A DNA stretch of 62,100 nucleotides from JBHIET01 sp046760785. GTDB taxonomy: Bacteria; Chloroflexota; Anaerolineae; B4-G1. Positions within the stretch are counted from its first letter, which is position 1. Each line of letters begins with the position of its first letter. Below the pieces are notes generated by a model. The model was not told the origin of the DNA. It did not search any database and worked only from the letters and a program-made list of their open reading frames with translations. The DNA is taken from NCBI GenBank assembly GCA_046760785.1, contig JBHIET010000011.1, positions 1-62,100 on the forward strand, in the 5' to 3' direction. This document shows, piece by piece, positions 61,632 through 62,100 of this stretch. Made by a program: the position numbers and the translations under genes.

Positions 61632-62100
61632 TACGCTGCTGCCTCCTCTGCCTCTGGCAGCCATCCCACTACCAGCGCCACCATCCGCCGCGCATCAAAG
61701 AGGTGGTGGGCCTTGAGCCTGGGGTTGACGATCTCCTCCAGCGTGCTGCCCATCAAGACCAACCCTAGACTGACCCAGACGATGGCAAAGCCGGGCGGCA
61801 GCAAGAACCACCAGGCCATGCGGCTGATGGCCCGCTCGAAGGCAAAGTTGAGCATCATGCCCCAACTGACCAGCGTAGGATCCCCCAGCCCCAGGAAACT
61901 GAGTGACGATTCGGCTATGATGGCGCCCGATATGTCCAGCACAGCCTCGGCCAGGATGAGGGGGAGCACCTGAGGAAAGACGTGGCGCATGATGATGCGC
62001 AGGCTCCCCGCGCCGATGGCCCGGGCACGCAGGACGAATTGACGCTCCTTGATCGAAAGCACCTGCGAGCGCACCAGCCGCGCGGTGTAGGTCCAACCCA
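61631..62100 (-). CDS. Oligopeptide ABC transporter permease, OppC/DppC type (5' end beyond window)
   Basis: The reading frame is open to the right edge, so the start is missing; 156 codons are visible. The EAA-type loop QFVLRARAIGAGSLRIIMRH, the ESSLSFLGLGDP motif and two to three membrane helices identify the C-terminal half of a DppC-like permease. The tail after the last helix (about 35 residues, ending EAEEAAA) is longer than usual. Confidence 0.9.
   Translation of the reverse strand, partial: GWTYTARLVRSQVLSIKERQFVLRARAIGAGSLRIIMRHVFPQVLPLILAEAVLDISGAIIAESSLSFLGLGDPTLVSWGMMLNFAFERAISRMAWWFLLPPGFAIVWVSLGLVLMGSTLEEIVNPRLKAHHLFDARRMVALVVGWLPEAEEAAA

Overview
The window reads as chromosomal DNA of a GC-rich, gene-dense bacterium, most likely a Chloroflexota (Anaerolineae-like) lineage. 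The taxonomic call is an inference. It rests on a secreted protease ending in the YLPLV-type tail that I associate with secreted proteins of that phylum, on dispersed TTCGA-type palindromes that enter coding sequences, and on the family content. No rRNA or phylogenetic marker is present except one tRNA-Phe.

Region 1 (0.2-29.8 kb) is centred on glycine, serine and glyoxylate. After an aminotransferase and a large secreted subtilase, a tandem glycine riboswitch with its own terminator precedes a SHMT-GcvT fusion gene. A toxin-antitoxin pair, a glyoxylate/hydroxypyruvate reductase, a DUF1015 protein, SerA and a class V aminotransferase follow. The last two lie behind a second tandem glycine riboswitch. 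That promoter is back to back with the promoter of a second SHMT-GcvT paralogue. Next come a JAB-like protein with two E2/RWD-like repeats, and an alpha-2-macroglobulin (A2M) whose thioester cysteine codon is TGA, followed at the right distance by a perfect hairpin (candidate selenocysteine insertion). A lipoprotein, a creatinase-like M24 protein and tRNA-Phe close the region.

Region 2 (30-52 kb, all minus strand) is a long methylated-amine cluster: GntR regulator, peptide-type ABC transporter, four non-pyrrolysine MttB-family methyltransferases, one corrinoid protein, one pterin-binding methyltransferase, two cystathionine-lyase-like PLP enzymes, a proline racemase-family enzyme, an aminotransferase, an MBL hydrolase and an unrecognised protein. 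It is interrupted near one end by a 0.93-kb segment with long terminal inverted repeats that carries an RTX-repeat gene. The expected flow is uptake, demethylation to the corrinoid protein, and methyl transfer to tetrahydrofolate. That would feed the C1 pool used by the SHMT-GcvT proteins of region 1.

Region 3 (52.8-62.1 kb, minus strand) is a second peptide/amino-acid scavenging operon: DDAH-like hydrolase, serine hydrolase, threonine-dehydratase-like enzyme, D-aminoacylase, M14 carboxypeptidase, and OppF, OppD and a truncated OppC at the window edge.

The most novel items are the A2M with TGA at its thioester residue, the JAB-E2-E2 protein, the paired SHMT-GcvT fusions, and the inverted-repeat-bounded RTX gene.
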